Shown piece after piece: positions 1-11,373 of a stretch of 64,000 nucleotides of DNA. The position numbers and the translations under genes were made by a program. Position 1 is the stretch's first letter, and every line of letters starts with the position of its first letter. Source of the DNA: Flammulina velutipes (taxonomy: Eukaryota; Basidiomycota; Agaricomycetes; Agaricales; Physalacriaceae); assembly GCA_011800155.1 (NCBI GenBank), contig CM022375.1, positions 2,728,001-2,792,000 on the forward strand, read 5' to 3'. A model generated the notes under the pieces. It made no database searches and was not told where the DNA came from. It was given only the letters and a program-made list of their open reading frames with translations.

Positions 1-66
1 TGCGAGGATGAAAAGGAGAAGATAAAGCGGTATGTGAAGGTGTTGGGAAAGTCTGAAAGGTGGTAG
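1..66 (+). CDS. 3' end of a type I F-box-like gene (partial, cut by window edge)
   Basis: The first 22 codons form an open frame ending in TAG at 64-66. The encoded tail (EDEKEKIKRYVKVLG, then a stop) matches the charged C-terminal helix of the type I F-box-like proteins in this window: the 24791-26329 gene ends with EDEKAELDHYTKVLA and the 14498-16030 gene with EEDKLKLERNIKALA. I infer that a further type I paralogue lies to the left of the window on the plus strand. It converges with the metallopeptidase gene at 338-1937. Only the tail is visible, so F-box identity rests on paralogy. Confidence 0.6.
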   Translation, partial: CEDEKEKIKRYVKVLGKSERW

Positions 67-337
67 ACGTCGTTTCTACATCAATGACTCGTTATCTATG
101 AAGGACACCAGTCAAGTACTCGAAAGGCTTTGAGTGAACCCTGTTTTATACATATCAATTGAAATCTCCAGTATGCGCGCAGCATTCCGAGCTTACATTG
201 CCGTATACTTCATAAGGAGCTGCTTCATCACATGTTTCTTTACTGGTTCGAGTGATTAATCAGTGAGAATACAAAAGCGTGGGCTGTTCATCATTCAATT
301 TCTCGAAATACAACTACTAAAATGATCAATTGTGGTC

Positions 338-1937
338 CTAGCTTGAGTTATTATCGTAGAAGTCTGTTAAGAAATACTCCTCGGCGAAGTACTCATAAGA
401 ATCCGCATTTTCTATTGCTAGGAAAGGTTTAGAACTGAGTTCTTCGGCCTTTACCGGTCCCCTTGCATGATGTGTAGCCCGGGGGCGCACGAATGGGAAA
501 TGTGTAGCTTCGTGTATTAGTGTACCTGCCTTCGTATCAAACCCACCAGACATTCTGATATCCTGGTGGTGAAACCCGTCGCAAATGTTGATAATCGGTT
601 CCTTAGGTGCACTGTTGTCTCTGTAATAGAAATTGACAATAAGTGAAAGGCTCGAAGGAAAGATGAAGGAACTAACGCTTGGATGGAAACCCATGCCATT
701 ATAGTTTTCTCACAGTTACAATCATAAGTGTACCCTCCCTGGTCCCCTCCAACGTTGAAAGGGCGAATGCCTTTGGTGAACATGTCTTGAACTTGTTTTC
801 TAGGCCGGTAAGATTGAGTGAGGGTAGCCTTGGCATCCCAGTCTCCGAACCAACGCTGGTATACCTTCCGGTCCCCGCCAGCTTCCGTATCGGCAAGACT
901 CCTGGATCAGGATTGAGTATTCAAAAGACCTGATCTGTATGCATTTAGACCAGCTTACTTTCGTGATGCGGCCACAAGCTTGTTTGCAATATCTGCAGCG
1001 TCCTCGAGTAAAAATGTGATTTCGGGCTCACAACCAATTGTTTTCAGTGTTCCTCGTGCCCTCTTGTCCACTTTCATCCCTCTCGTTTCGGGAGACTTGC
1101 CAGCAAGTTTTCCCTTGATTGAAACTGTGCTAGATTTGACATCCACCTTGACTTCGGTAAGGACATCGTCGACCAAAACCCAGAAGAAATCGCGTGAGAG
1201 CTTGACGGTATATGTACCAGCGCCAGAACGAGTAAAATCATAGCCCTTGCCAACTACAGGGACCTGGTTAGATGGGCAGGGATAATCATGTATGTGGCGT
1301 ACCATTGTATTTGACATCTATTGATTTACCAGCTGGTACATCTTGAGTTGTGTCAGGAGGATAAACCTTTTTCTCCCCTTGAAAGCTTCCCGTACTGGTC
1401 TTGGAGGAGTCCGCTTCCGAAGGTTGAGAACCGTCGTCACTAGTAGAATCTGAGGATCCCGGGCTGCTTCCTCTATTCGATCCGGACTGGGAACCCTCGC
1501 TTTTTGTATCCGAATTGGGGGTTTTACTCGGGAAAGTCAGATAGGTGTCAATTTTCCATTTCGCCAAGCCGCCAACAAAGTCGGGCTTCGTTTGTTCATT
1601 TGACTTCGTCTTTTCGTCCGATTCTTTCTCGAAATTGAGAGCATCCGGGGGGAAATAGTCGAAGAGTATGCCGTCAGGGTCTGCGACGACTTTGATATCT
1701 TTGGTGGCGTCGGATTTTAGCGTGCCTTTTATGATGAAATCACCGACATCGTCGACGGAGGAAGGAACTGGGCGGTTATGAGCGTGAGTATAGGTAGGGG
1801 CTACGCATGATTAATACTATACCTTCGAGAGATAGTTCCAGACTAACTCCGTCACGAGGCTGCGAGTGCGGCAACGTTACCGCGCTCAGGAAAAGTGTCG
1901 TTAGGAAAACGGATCCAGAGAAGGAGGGATGAAGCAT
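338..1937 (-). CDS. Secreted M35-type (Asp-zincin) metallopeptidase, copy 1; Asp ligand replaced by His
   Basis: Five exons on the minus strand: 1937-1823, 1767-1303, 1253-959, 901-677, 620-338, giving 460 aa. The model is supported by the same exon phases and near-equal exon sizes in three paralogues (exon 1 is 115 nt and exon 4 is 225 nt in all four). The N-terminus is hydrophobic (signal peptide). It is followed by a deuterolysin/Lys-metalloendopeptidase-like beta domain, a Ser/Asp-rich linker and the catalytic domain with TYDCNC, HEATH at residues 403-407 and a C-terminal NADSYEYFAE. M35 enzymes bind zinc through HExxH plus an Asp in a GTxDxxYG-like motif. Here the equivalent position, ten residues after the last His, is His417 (RATHHARG), so the copy is either inactive or uses an unusual ligand. 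A TTTAAAAG box lies about 40 bp upstream of the ATG, as in copy 2. It lies downstream of, and on the same strand as, the F-box-like gene at 3086-4612. Confidence 0.82.
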
Positions 1938-3085
1938 TTTGTTTTGTTAGTACTTTATCACTCAAGTCCGAGCTTCTTTTAAACAAAACACTCTTCCATA
2001 GCCTTGGTTATGAAAACCACGTTACTATAGCACCGCATATGCATAAGCGGTGGGAAGCAATGTCACGAGAAGGTGGGAGAGAGCTCCCAAGATATTTTAG
2101 ACACTTACAAAAAGATACACATGTGCGGTCGCATGAGCATATGCATATTCGTGCTGAATGGTCAGTTTGCGGTGGGCTTGGTTTACACCAAAACGTTCGA
2201 TATGGACGATTTCCAATGAGGAGCATCTCCGGCTTTCTCAATCAGTGAAATTCTACGAGATGTACACAGCCTAGATTCTGGCATCGTCGAGTTTCACAAA
2301 AAGAACGCCACTTCAGACCTTGCGATGCAAGAGGTGGCGTGCGAACATTACTGTGATTGTGACCCTGACTCCCGCCGTGCCGCCTTTGTGGACGTAGTCA
2401 CAGCTCAGTTCACTTTCATAACCTGTCCCGCATATAGCGCTACACGTCGAGCTTGAGAATACATTGTCATCCGATTTTCAAGAATTCACAATTCAGCATA
2501 TCAGCACCGGCAGGCATTTATTGGCTGTCCTACTTGCGTGTTTCACAGAGTTTTGTACAGGACATGTGCTGTACCGGTCGAATATTGGACCGAAGCAGGA
2601 TGGCATCTTCACTTAAACTTTCACCATAGACTGACTCCATTCTCTTTGAAATCAACGATCTCGTCCGTACCGAGTCCTTGAACACCAACGCGCCGTCTCC
2701 TTCCTGTGTATTTCTCTCACTTCCAGACATCCCCCGTTTCGTCCCTACATCTCGCTTCACTTGCATCGATATCACCAATTAAGGACCCTTGCAAAACGAC
2801 AAACCTACTCAGCGACTCGGTATCATCGAACTCGTGCCCACCCCACTCGCGGCTATGACTTGGTAAGTTTGGAAGAATCTTTGCGGTCGGTGGTAGCGCA
2901 GCATTTCCTGTGTTGAAGGGCAAAGTCGGACTAAAGCCGCCGGAACTACTATATTATATTTGTATGCATCTAGACTGAATAAAATCGCCACAGATCCCAA
3001 AGATATAAATAGTGTTGATGTGGCGCAGACAAAGAAGCATCGAGGTTGTTGCTACAATGAAGTATATCCATCGTACGTAAGGTCC
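1938..3085. other. Intergenic, no gene recognised
   Basis: Spacer between the type I F-box gene (3086-4612) and the M35 gene (338-1937), both on the minus strand. The short open frames here show no family resemblance or splice-consistent joins. One copy of the recurrent octamer GTGGCGCA lies at 3020-3027, just past the F-box stop codon. Confidence 0.5.
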
Positions 3086-4612
3086 CTACAAGACTGCTGG
3101 AGCGCTCAATACCCTTTGATAATACCGAATCTCCTCCCTTTCCTCCTCAAAAAGACAGCTCGTAATCTTGTCGCCGACACAAACACGCATCGGCTTCGGT
3201 CTGTTTCCAAATCGATGATCATCTTCCACCGCCGACAACAGCTCCAGTGCTCCATCGGACGACCCATCGAGATAGAGAGTGTCCAACGTCGGTAGCAGTC
3301 CATGCTGCCAGTAACGACTCAATATCTCCTGCGGGTCTTTGCCAAACTTTTCCCCATGAACATTGATGAGGGAAAGATGATTCAGCGACGTAAACCTGGA
3401 CAAGAGAAACACGAAGAACGGAAGCTCCCACCTGCCATGAATAGCGTGTGGATAATCTGGGAGAAACTGGCCGGGTACAGGAATGTATACAGTGTCGTTG
3501 GCCAGTGATAAGACCACACCGTCAAGAGAGAGTGTTTCGACCTGTTCCAGAGGGAAGTGGTGCATGAGCGTTAGGAGGAGACGATTGTGGCCGGGAAGAT
3601 CTGGTTGAACTTGGGATGCATTTACGCTGGCGGACGTGTATGCCAGTGTGAGCTTCTTGAGCGCGGGGAGCCTAATAGACCGCATGAATATGTGAAGTTT
3701 CTCCGGCTTGCCGTAGCCTAGCGAAAAATCTCGCAGTCTGTCGAAGACGATGGGTTGTTCCAGAGGAAGGTTGAGCGTCTCATCCTTCCGTTCCACGACA
3801 TCAATAAGCTCAAGTATCTCCAGTGTTTTGCAGCCGGCGGAGAGCATGCTGAGTAAACTACCGATGGACGGGCGATGGGCGCAAGGCTGACCGCGAATGC
3901 AAAGTCGACGGATACCGTGAACGATAGGAAATCGTGCGAAATCATAGAGCGTTCCGGCAATTTCGACATCTTCAAGGACTGGGTACATACAGTTTCCCCA
4001 GTGGTTCACCGCTCCTCTACTAGGTCGAACCATCTCTCCTTCAGCTTGAGGTTGGAGAATGGACGGAACGGAATATTGATATGCTCCTGCCTCGACAAAG
4101 GGCAGAAACGACTCGGCGTGGCCGATATCCCTGCTGGAAAGCCCGACGTGTCTGAACGTCCGAAGCGCAGGCATCTGAGGTGAGCCAAATAAGGTAAGAA
4201 ATGCTAATTGCAAAGAGCGAGATTCTGCGTGGAAACTGAGTGAGGCGATGCGCGGGGCCAGCTGGGAGAGCCTGTAGCCCAGGATGTGGGCTTCCTTTTC
4301 GGTAAAGACACCTTCTGTAGGAGGAATCCGAATCATTATCTTGATATTGAGAGGAAGATCTCCGCTGCGGCGGATCATGGCCAGTGTGGATTCGAAGGAG
4401 GGTCGTTTAGGCTTGAGCGCGGATTTCTCATTGACGAAGATTGAGGTCCAAAGCGATGGGGAGTTCAAGATGGCTTCGTCCCAGTGAGAGGATACCAGGC
4501 GAAGCGATGGCAGTGCGCGCTGATTCCATTCAGAGATAGGAAGTGAGACGTGAACGAATTGGAAGATCTCCGCCAGGGTCTCGTTGGCGAGTGAATGGAT
4601 CGTAGTAGCCAT
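3086..4612 (-). CDS. Type I F-box-like protein (508 aa)
   Basis: Single-exon gene. I start it at the ATG at 4612 (MATTIHSLANETLAEIF) rather than the upstream in-frame Met at 4753, because the paralogues begin at this point (MSTTIRSLPTETLTEIF, MPVTINSLAIETISEIF) and a TATA box lies between the two Mets. Residues about 5-60 form an F-box-like domain (LANETLAEIF ... LPSLRLVSSHWDEAIL ... LWTSIFV). F-box domains bind Skp1 and recruit targets to SCF ubiquitin ligases. The rest is a leucine-rich, LRR-like body with no catalytic motif, probably substrate-binding, and a charged C-terminal helix (EEEREEIRYYQRVL). Substrate unknown. The next gene downstream on the same strand is an M35 metallopeptidase, the same order as around 14498-16030 and 58502-59840. 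Confidence 0.85.
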   Translation of the reverse strand: MATTIHSLANETLAEIFQFVHVSLPISEWNQRALPSLRLVSSHWDEAILNSPSLWTSIFVNEKSALKPKRPSFESTLAMIRRSGDLPLNIKIMIRIPPTEGVFTEKEAHILGYRLSQLAPRIASLSFHAESRSLQLAFLTLFGSPQMPALRTFRHVGLSSRDIGHAESFLPFVEAGAYQYSVPSILQPQAEGEMVRPSRGAVNHWGNCMYPVLEDVEIAGTLYDFARFPIVHGIRRLCIRGQPCAHRPSIGSLLSMLSAGCKTLEILELIDVVERKDETLNLPLEQPIVFDRLRDFSLGYGKPEKLHIFMRSIRLPALKKLTLAYTSASVNASQVQPDLPGHNRLLLTLMHHFPLEQVETLSLDGVVLSLANDTVYIPVPGQFLPDYPHAIHGRWELPFFVFLLSRFTSLNHLSLINVHGEKFGKDPQEILSRYWQHGLLPTLDTLYLDGSSDGALELLSAVEDDHRFGNRPKPMRVCVGDKITSCLFEEEREEIRYYQRVLSAPAVL

Positions 4613-4718
4613 AACTTTCGAGGAAGGTGAGATGATGTCTCCGCAAACGCAGCACGACACACACCTAAACTGGGGATGTGAAGGCAAAGCGTAGGTCTGC
4701 CAGCAGGGAGAATCCGTG

Positions 4719-4726
4719 TTTATATA
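4719..4726 (-). promoter_or_regulatory. TATA box of the 3086-4612 gene
   Basis: TATATAAA on the minus strand, about 107 bp upstream of the chosen ATG. The paralogues at 14498-16030 (TATATAT at 16139-16145) and 58502-59840 (TTATAAAT at 58375-58382) have TATA-like boxes at about the same distance. It argues against using the upstream in-frame Met at 4753. Confidence 0.55.
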
Positions 4727-5159
4727 CGTGCCCTGCCTGTGTTTCGCGTACATACAATGGTAGTGACCTCTTTGAGTGAATTTTCATTGAACAATGGGCC
4801 CACGAATCCGGCATGTGACGGCTCGTATAATTTGTCGGTGTGGCGTGCATTCGTGTCCAAACAGCATGATACACGATCCCGTCGAAAAAAGCCCCAAAGT
4901 CAGACTCTCTGCCGGAGATACAGGCCATGAAGCAATGACGGGCTTGCCACGCGGGTGAAAATGTGCTGATTTCCGAGAGGATGTTTTCGTTGGATACCAA
5001 AAGAAAGATAGGTTGGTTTGACACGTAAGGGCTGAGAAGGAAACTGGAGCCAGAACCTACACCGCGAGGTAAGAACCAATGGAGTTTTCAGTACGCCTAC
5101 AGGGTTCAAGCGCAGAATTTTATCGACAACAAAAGTTTGATTTTGGTGGAGTGAGGGAA

Positions 5160-6207
5160 AGACGCGGAAGTGCGGTCCGTCCTGCCGGTTGGGGCAGTAA
5201 CGCGTCTTGCTCTTCGACTACCATCGGGAATCTGCTTCACAAGTGCCTACTACCAGCCAGCAATGCGTTGAAGTCGTTCGTATCCCTGCAACGTATATTC
5301 TATGACTACAAACACCGCACAGAGGTCCTTTCAATGGATTGTCCTAGTCTTTGTCTCGTCGGCTACCTGACCATAGACGTGCATTTCAACTACATCTCTG
5401 CGCCCTCCTGCATAGGCCCGGTACCCAATACTCGTTAGGCTTTGCTAATGCACGGACACGGTAGTCCTGACGACAGGAAAAAGGATCCAACAGGCGGCCC
5501 AAACACCTACTGCCTCCAATCCTGCCGTCCCCTCCCTTGGTTGATGTCTCCACCTAGCGACAGTATGCACCAATATGCACCGACAAACACGGCGCTCTTG
5601 CGCCAAACGGATTGTCTGCCCAAAAATATGTCGTTGTCCCAAAACGGCCCATTCTTCAACCGATATCTTGTTCCTGCATCTGCTTTCTAATGACCGTCTA
5701 CGGTGTACAAGCTTGACGTCGAGTCGCGCGGTTGGAATGATAGGCTGCAGTTTAGGAAAATGGATGAGGTGCTCTAAGCGTTCGGGAACTCAGCTTCTCT
5801 AGTCGTCATCGTATGTTACTGTCGTCTCTGATAATGCAAAAAATTCCTTACGCTGTCCTAGATGGTTACATGCAGGCATAAAACAAGTTCTTGCCAACGA
5901 TGGATAACATCTACGCGTTCATCGGCTTCGCTTGACGCCACCTGCTTTCGCTTTGCATCGCTTCAATACGTTAGCCTCTCCTCACGAACGAAACGACGAT
6001 GAAGAACAGGACGATCCAACCGGTATCTACGATGCGGTGGACGACATCGAACATGGGTTTGCGCAGAGATGCGTGGACGTGCTGGATGACAGACCTCACT
6101 GTTTCCTTCTTACGGAGACTGTAAGCCACGCCCTCCCATAGAACGCTCTTCCCAGAGGTCATCCGCTGTATGCATCATGTCCAAAATCTTCAAACCCTAA
6201 CCATAGA
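5160..6207 (+). repeat. R1 dispersed degenerate repeat, copy 0
   Basis: Begins with the R1 signature GTGCGGTCCGTCCTGCCGG followed by a CTTGCTCTTCGACTACCATC-like block, shared with six other places in the window. Near its end a GTAAGC donor (6121), a CCCTAACC branch-like box and a TAG (about 6207) resemble the intron-like module seen in the other R1 copies. No frame stays open across the element and frames are not conserved between copies. The spacer 4613-5159 to its left contains only the promoter of the 3086-4612 gene. Confidence 0.5.
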
Positions 6208-6279
6208 CTTATCTTAGATATTCTACAACATTCGGCTTCAAGGCCTATCAGGCGTTCGCCCGTACAGGACTACCCTTTC

Positions 6280-6862
6280 TACTCCGAAACCGCATAGCGA
6301 GACTAACTGCCACTTTCCATTCAAACTCCTACCTGCGCTTAGCGTACTGCCTACTAGACGAACTTTCGCGTTCAGATCTAGATGCGCTCTCTGCTCTCAA
6401 CCATGCTTGGCGAGACGGCATCCCATTCATCCGCGACCTTCGTTGCAAGTACCAGAGCGTAGTCTCCGCTACTATTCGGACGATATACATCGCACTCGGA
6501 TCTTCTCATACAGTGCTCGAGATACCTGACATGTCGAACTCAAAGCAACCTACGATAAACAACACTGGTCAGACCACTCCGATGAGCGTCATCATGGACG
6601 CTACAGGACATGTGGACTACGAAAGCTGTGATATCGGTGCTCCTGACGCGTGGGGGGCACATAGGCAAAGATCGATTCACTTCTGTTACGCATTTATTTA
6701 TTTGTTACAACGAGGCGCGCGCCTAGTGAATACGTCGAGGACGATCGGATTTACTTGAAGTCGGCTGTTGAGATGGAGTGGTATGAGCAAAGACTAGAGG
6801 AGATAGTGGCAGAGGGTTTTCCAAGACGTTGGCGAGATATGAGGAATCGGAAGGACTGAGAG
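6280..6862 (+). pseudogene. Relic of a type II F-box-like gene
   Basis: An open frame around 6300-6560 encodes LLDELSRSDLDALSALNHAW followed by RDGIPFIRDLRCK. This matches the F-box pattern of the type II genes (for example LLSDDKQALCSLGLAW at 27555-28831). Downstream the frame runs into unrelated sequence and stops. A separate frame ends with EWYEQRLEEIVAEGFPRRW and a stop at 6862. No splice combination restores a full-length type II protein, so I read it as a decayed copy upstream of the intact type II gene at 6992-8169. Confidence 0.45.
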
Positions 6863-6925
6863 TAGAATGGATGCCTTGAAAGAAAAGAGGGTAACGCTAC
6901 CGTACATGGAATGAAGCACGAGTAT

Positions 6926-6931
6926 TATAAG
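6926..6931 (+). promoter_or_regulatory. TATA-like box of the 6992-8169 gene
   Basis: TATAAG, 66 bp upstream of the preferred ATG. The position fits a TSS just upstream of 6992 and disfavours the upstream Met at 6911. Confidence 0.4.
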
Positions 6932-6991
6932 TATACTGAAATGATAGATCGTCAACCCGGCACGCAGCGGACCGCCATCTTTGCTTCCACC

Positions 6992-8169
6992 ATGACACCC
7001 TCCACTGTCCCACCAGAAATCATCGCTATCATTGTCTCCGAACTCCGCGAGTCAAAATACTCACTTTCTGCTATCTCTCTTGCTTGGCCGCAAACACTCC
7101 CTATTGTCCGCGAGCTACGCTTCAAAGACATCAAGATATCTACCCCATCAAGTATGATGATCCTCAAGGATCTCATTGACGGCGCTCCAGAAATCTCTAC
7201 AGTGATTCGGAAACTCACATTCATGTGTGAATCCACACAAATATTGCATATGGCCTCTAGTGCTGTTCACTTGGAGGAATTGTGGCTGGACGGCATTCGG
7301 GACTGGACATCGGGCTTCCTCGCCACCCTTCGTGCATTCACTCATCTCACAAGCATCACCCTCGCAGAACTATCCGTATCATGTCTTTCCGATCTCTTCG
7401 AAATCCTCCTTTCCTTACCAAAACTCACCACACTCTCGTTGATATGGCTGGACATCAAAGAGCTGTCAGACGTTGCTCGCCGTTTGTGGCCAGACACCAC
7501 CGACCTAAGAAGCACAGCCGTAACCTGTACACCGTGGGATTTTCAAGACTTCGAGGCGCCCAAACCACTATCGCTCATTTCCCATCTCACATTATTAGTA
7601 TCCGATGTAGGCAATCTGGTCTTTCTGGACCTCATCTGCAGCCCAAAGTCCCCGTTCCCGAATCTTCAGGACATCTCGATAGACTTCGGTCCCATCAAAA
7701 TGTGCAGGCCCCATCGTCTTCCCGCGCTCCTAGGAAGATACCACACATCATTGCGTGTACTCGGCATGGACAATCTTGAGAACGGTTCGCCTTTTCCTCA
7801 TCGTCTGTCTACATCCACTCACCAAACACAGTCCCAGAACTGACACTTCCTCCTAACATGGAACACTTTGGATGTGTTGTGAACAAGGCCTGGGTGGCTC
7901 GGTTTTGTCAGATCGTGTCCTCCAGTCGTTCGACTTTGAAGAACGTTACTATGAAACTGCCAGCATCGAGGTCTATATCCCCTCGGGATGTTGAAGAGTT
8001 GGACCAGATCCTCGCGGGCATGAACTTAGACGGGTGGATTCTGGTCATTTGCACTTTTTTGGACCTTCGGGACGTTGATCATGACGTGTTAAGGGGATAT
8101 TTTCCGCGATGTTTGAAGCGGTGTGACGACGGCGAGTGGGTGGGAGGCATAAACTTGGTCCATCAGTAA
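6992..8169 (+). CDS. Type II F-box-like protein (376 aa)
   Basis: Two exons, 6992-7784 and 7832-8169, joined at an intron that ends in CACAG. The join gives ENVPELTLPP, matching the LPATVEHF/LPPNMEHF block at the same point in paralogues. The ORF extends upstream to 6911, but a TATAAG at 6926-6931 lies inside that extension and paralogues start at MxSLPPEIxxLI. I therefore use the ATG at 6992 (MTPSTVPPEIIAIIVSEL). An F-box-like N-terminus (PPEIIAIIVSEL ... AISLAWPQTLPIVRELRF) is followed by LRR-like repeats and the family block FEAPKPLSLISHLTLLVSD. The C-terminal exon has DVEELDQILAGMNLDGW. It is probably an SCF substrate adaptor. No frame damage seen. Confidence 0.8.
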
Positions 8170-8329
8170 ATTGATCGATATCGAATTCATACCCAAGTTA
8201 AACATTCCATGCGCTAGCGAGAACAAGGTAGTATTCTGATTGATAGTCATATCTAGCAAGCCATAGGTAGGTAAATGAATATACCAGGATACAGTCAGAG
8301 AACTACCTGAGTCAAAGGGCGATGTGCCC

Positions 8330-9690
8330 CCACAAACAGCGAGGGAAAAGGTAAATAGACGCTACGTCGTCCTTGATAACCTCCGCTACAAATGTCGCGC
8401 TCCATCCCGACGGAGGATGACGGAATTTGGGACGAGCACAATATCCAACCCCGACGCTGTCATTCTAGGTGATGTCGCTCGTGTCCCGACCCAGCGTCCT
8501 TCCAGCAGTTGCGTTCCACGTTGAGCATCGGTTCACCCTGCATCGACACACTCCGTCTGACAGCCGGCGCACAACACACGAGCGCTAGCCCTCTCGTCGC
8601 ATCTTCAGTGGCGCCTACAACACGAAGTTCCTTTCCAAAATCTCTGTGAAGAATGACTCCTCGGGCTGCCGCAGAAGCGCCATCACAGTACGGCTCGCCC
8701 CCCTCTCACTTCCCTCCCTTCCGTCGAGGACGTATCAACGACGGCATCGACCATCGCAGTGCCCCGCACGTCCATCTTCCAAGTTGAACGGCATATTATG
8801 TATGAGATGTCCCAGGTAGGCGACGACCGTTCTGAGGATAGTATCAGATGATAACTGGGAATGAGATGGGGGGAGTCCTCGAGCTCTGACGCTGAAATCG
8901 GTGTGCGGGGCGAGGACAGGATGATGGAAAGTGGGTATGATTGCATGCGGAGAACGAAAAGGAATGCCTAAATGCGGAGGTTTAGGTCCCTCTGCGATAC
9001 GTCGCAAAAATTTGCTGCGTTTAGGGTTAGGGTAAGAAAGTTGCTGGGTAGGAAAGTAGCCACGTACGACGACTAGGACAAGGGAGTTATTGGAGAGCTG
9101 CGATACAATAATCCTCCTGACGTCCCAGATCGCAGGCCGACATCTTGGAGGCGCAACGTCGCCTCTGGGCAAAGAACGAAATTTCGATGGGTAACAACGG
9201 ACTTGATGGCTGCAGAAGTGGACCGTCCTTTGCCACGCACGGATCCAGGGCGTACGGGGGTATTTCTAGACGACGGATTGCTGCACGAAGTGTTCCAACT
9301 TCCAGGTCGATGGCACGGTTCCGCCTGGGCTTGAGAGTGTCGATTCGGAGTCGGAAACGCGCTACAGAGAGGCAAGCACGAAGACATGGGCCGCGGGGGG
9401 GGGTCTAGAGGTCTCCTCAGTATACGACTAGACATCGAGATGGCGACGTACGGTTCTAACGAAAGAGCCATTCTATGGAGGCTTCACCGCTGCATGTCAA
9501 CGAGGGGACATACAGGCAAAGTGGGGGAGATGGAAGTAATCCTGAGCAGCAAATATCAGCAAGTCCATCAGGCAACAGGGAAGATGGAAAACATACGTGG
9601 TGGTGGTTGAAGAACAAGACGCGTGTATGCCCCGGCACTACGGACCGCAATGCCGCAAGGTCGTCGTTGGAGAGTCGAGACGCAAGCTGT
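8330..9690 (-). repeat. R1 dispersed degenerate repeat, copy 1
   Basis: On the minus strand the copy begins near 9690 with CTTGCGGCATTGCGGTCCGT, then GTGCCGGGGCATACACG and a TCTTGTTCTTCAACCACCAC block. This is nearly identical to the copy at 55700. It contains the block around GTCGTACGTGGC (9060s) and the module ...TTACCCTAACCCTAAACGCA (9015-9035). Boundaries are approximate. It lies downstream of the type II gene at 9763-10909. Many antisense and sense short frames are present, none conserved. Confidence 0.6.
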
Positions 9691-9762
9691 AAAATTGGAC
9701 CTCCTGACTTCACAGCAGCGTGTGTTTCGTCTTATGGTGCACGGGAATAAATGCCTATCCGA

Positions 9763-10909
9763 TCAATAAAATCGAATCGCGGTTGTTTCTTGCCTTAAAC
9801 ATCTGGGGAATGCATCCACCGCCTCCAGATTAGACTCTTCACACTCGATATACAACTTCTTCAAATCCATACCCGCCATGAATTCATCCAGCTTCCCTAC
9901 TTCCGACGACTCGACACGTCCAGTCAATCGCATGGTCACGACTTTGAGACCCGGCTGTGCCGACAACATCGCTTGATACGCGATGTCTAGGGACAAGCTC
10001 GATGCACCCAAACGAAACTTGAAATGCTCCAATGCGGCGGGTAACGTCAATACTACTGCATCGAGAGTCAAGCTCAGTACATCAATATGTGTGACATAAT
10101 GATGACTCACCGCCAGATTCAACTGCATCTTCGGCAATGCTGAGCACTCGCAATGACGAATCGTACCTCCGCAAGAGGAGAGGAAAGTGCGGCCAATCTT
10201 TGTAAAAGTTGCACAAGATTGTGATCTCTTCGGTATTGGGGGGGGGAGACTTTGTACTGGAGATGAGATCCAGAAGGATCGCATCAGCGTACGATGTTAT
10301 CGACAGGCTGAGCGAATGAACTTGGGGAACTGGCACCTGTGTAGACGGCACAAGCCCATCGTCTCCATCCCAGAGTGAGATTAGTTTGCGAGGGTATGTT
10401 TTGAGGACGCTGGATGCGAATTTGTACAGTTCGTCGATTGTCAAACGGCGAGAGGAGAAATGGGACAGGTGTGGCATGGAATGCATGGGGTTGAGCAAGT
10501 CGGATAGATATGACATACGAACGTCGGAGAGCGATAGTGTCGTGAGATTTGCGTACGCGGGGAGGGTATCCGGGAAGTCATACCGCCGACAGTGTAAAGA
10601 GAGCTTTTCCAGATTCCCTATCTTCGAGAGTAGATGGATTAATTCAGCCGATTCACTGGACATTTTTTCCTCCGAGGTTGAGTTCGCGTGGATTGTGCGT
10701 ATCACAGTAGATATTTGCGGAGTGCTGTCGATGATAGCGACGAGCCCTGCCGTCCTTCGGAGTCCAGACACTTGGAGATGTCGGAAGCGCTGTTCACGAA
10801 CGACGGGCACGATATCTGGCCACGCTAGAGAGACGGAAGAGAGGGATATTCCAGAGCGCCACATCTCTGCAACAATGAGAGCTAAGATTTCTGGAGGAAG
10901 AGATTACAT
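9763..10909 (-). CDS. Type II F-box-like gene with a stop at codon 2 of the ancestral start
   Basis: Two exons on the minus strand (exon 1 ends at 10111, exon 2 is 10055-9763) encode a full type II protein with HFKFRLGASS-type C-terminal half and KLDEFMAGMDLKKLY. The ancestral ATG at 10909-10907 is followed directly by TAA (10906-10904). The duplicate at 55585 has ATG CAA TCT there, so this is a CAA to TAA change. Translation could restart at the ATG at 10864 (348 aa), but the first F-box helix (SLPPEILALIVAE) would be lost. Everything after that is open. It may be a recent pseudogene or a gene using a later start. R1 lies immediately downstream and an M35 gene upstream. Confidence 0.6.
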
Positions 10910-11373
10910 GATGGTATGGAGCCAAAAGAGCACTGCACAAATAACGCCAAACTCCTCCCATCAAACTATTGATGCCCCTCCCTTGCTCCGAGACCTGATG
11001 TCTTCAACGACGGCATCCTTTACCGCCTGCTTTTATCTACACGTCCACTCACGCGCTCTCCCAATGGTATCCTTCTCCATTTTTTCCGGGGCTTCAATGT
11101 GATCGTTAAAACACGTTGGCTTTCCGAAAAAGATATTTCGATGCTCTCGCCGACTATGCAAATGCTGACCTTGAGCATGGAACAAAAACTATGCCGTTTC
11201 CCGAATCTCTGTCAGGTGGAATGCGAGTAGCAGTTCAATCACATGCTTCTTGATACATGTATCGAGAAAACCTAGGATTGAGGAGCGAGTGAATTATTTA
11301 CCATACGGCAATGATACTGATAGGTAATACTGATAGATCATATATTTCCATAATTGATCGCGGTTCCAGGTTT

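Noticed and set aside
9015..9035. Telomere-like TTTAGGGTTAGGGT
   Set aside because: Only about two units. The same place in other R1 copies reads CTTAACCCTAG or ACCCTAACCGTAG and fits a branch site plus splice acceptor, so it is not an interstitial telomere.
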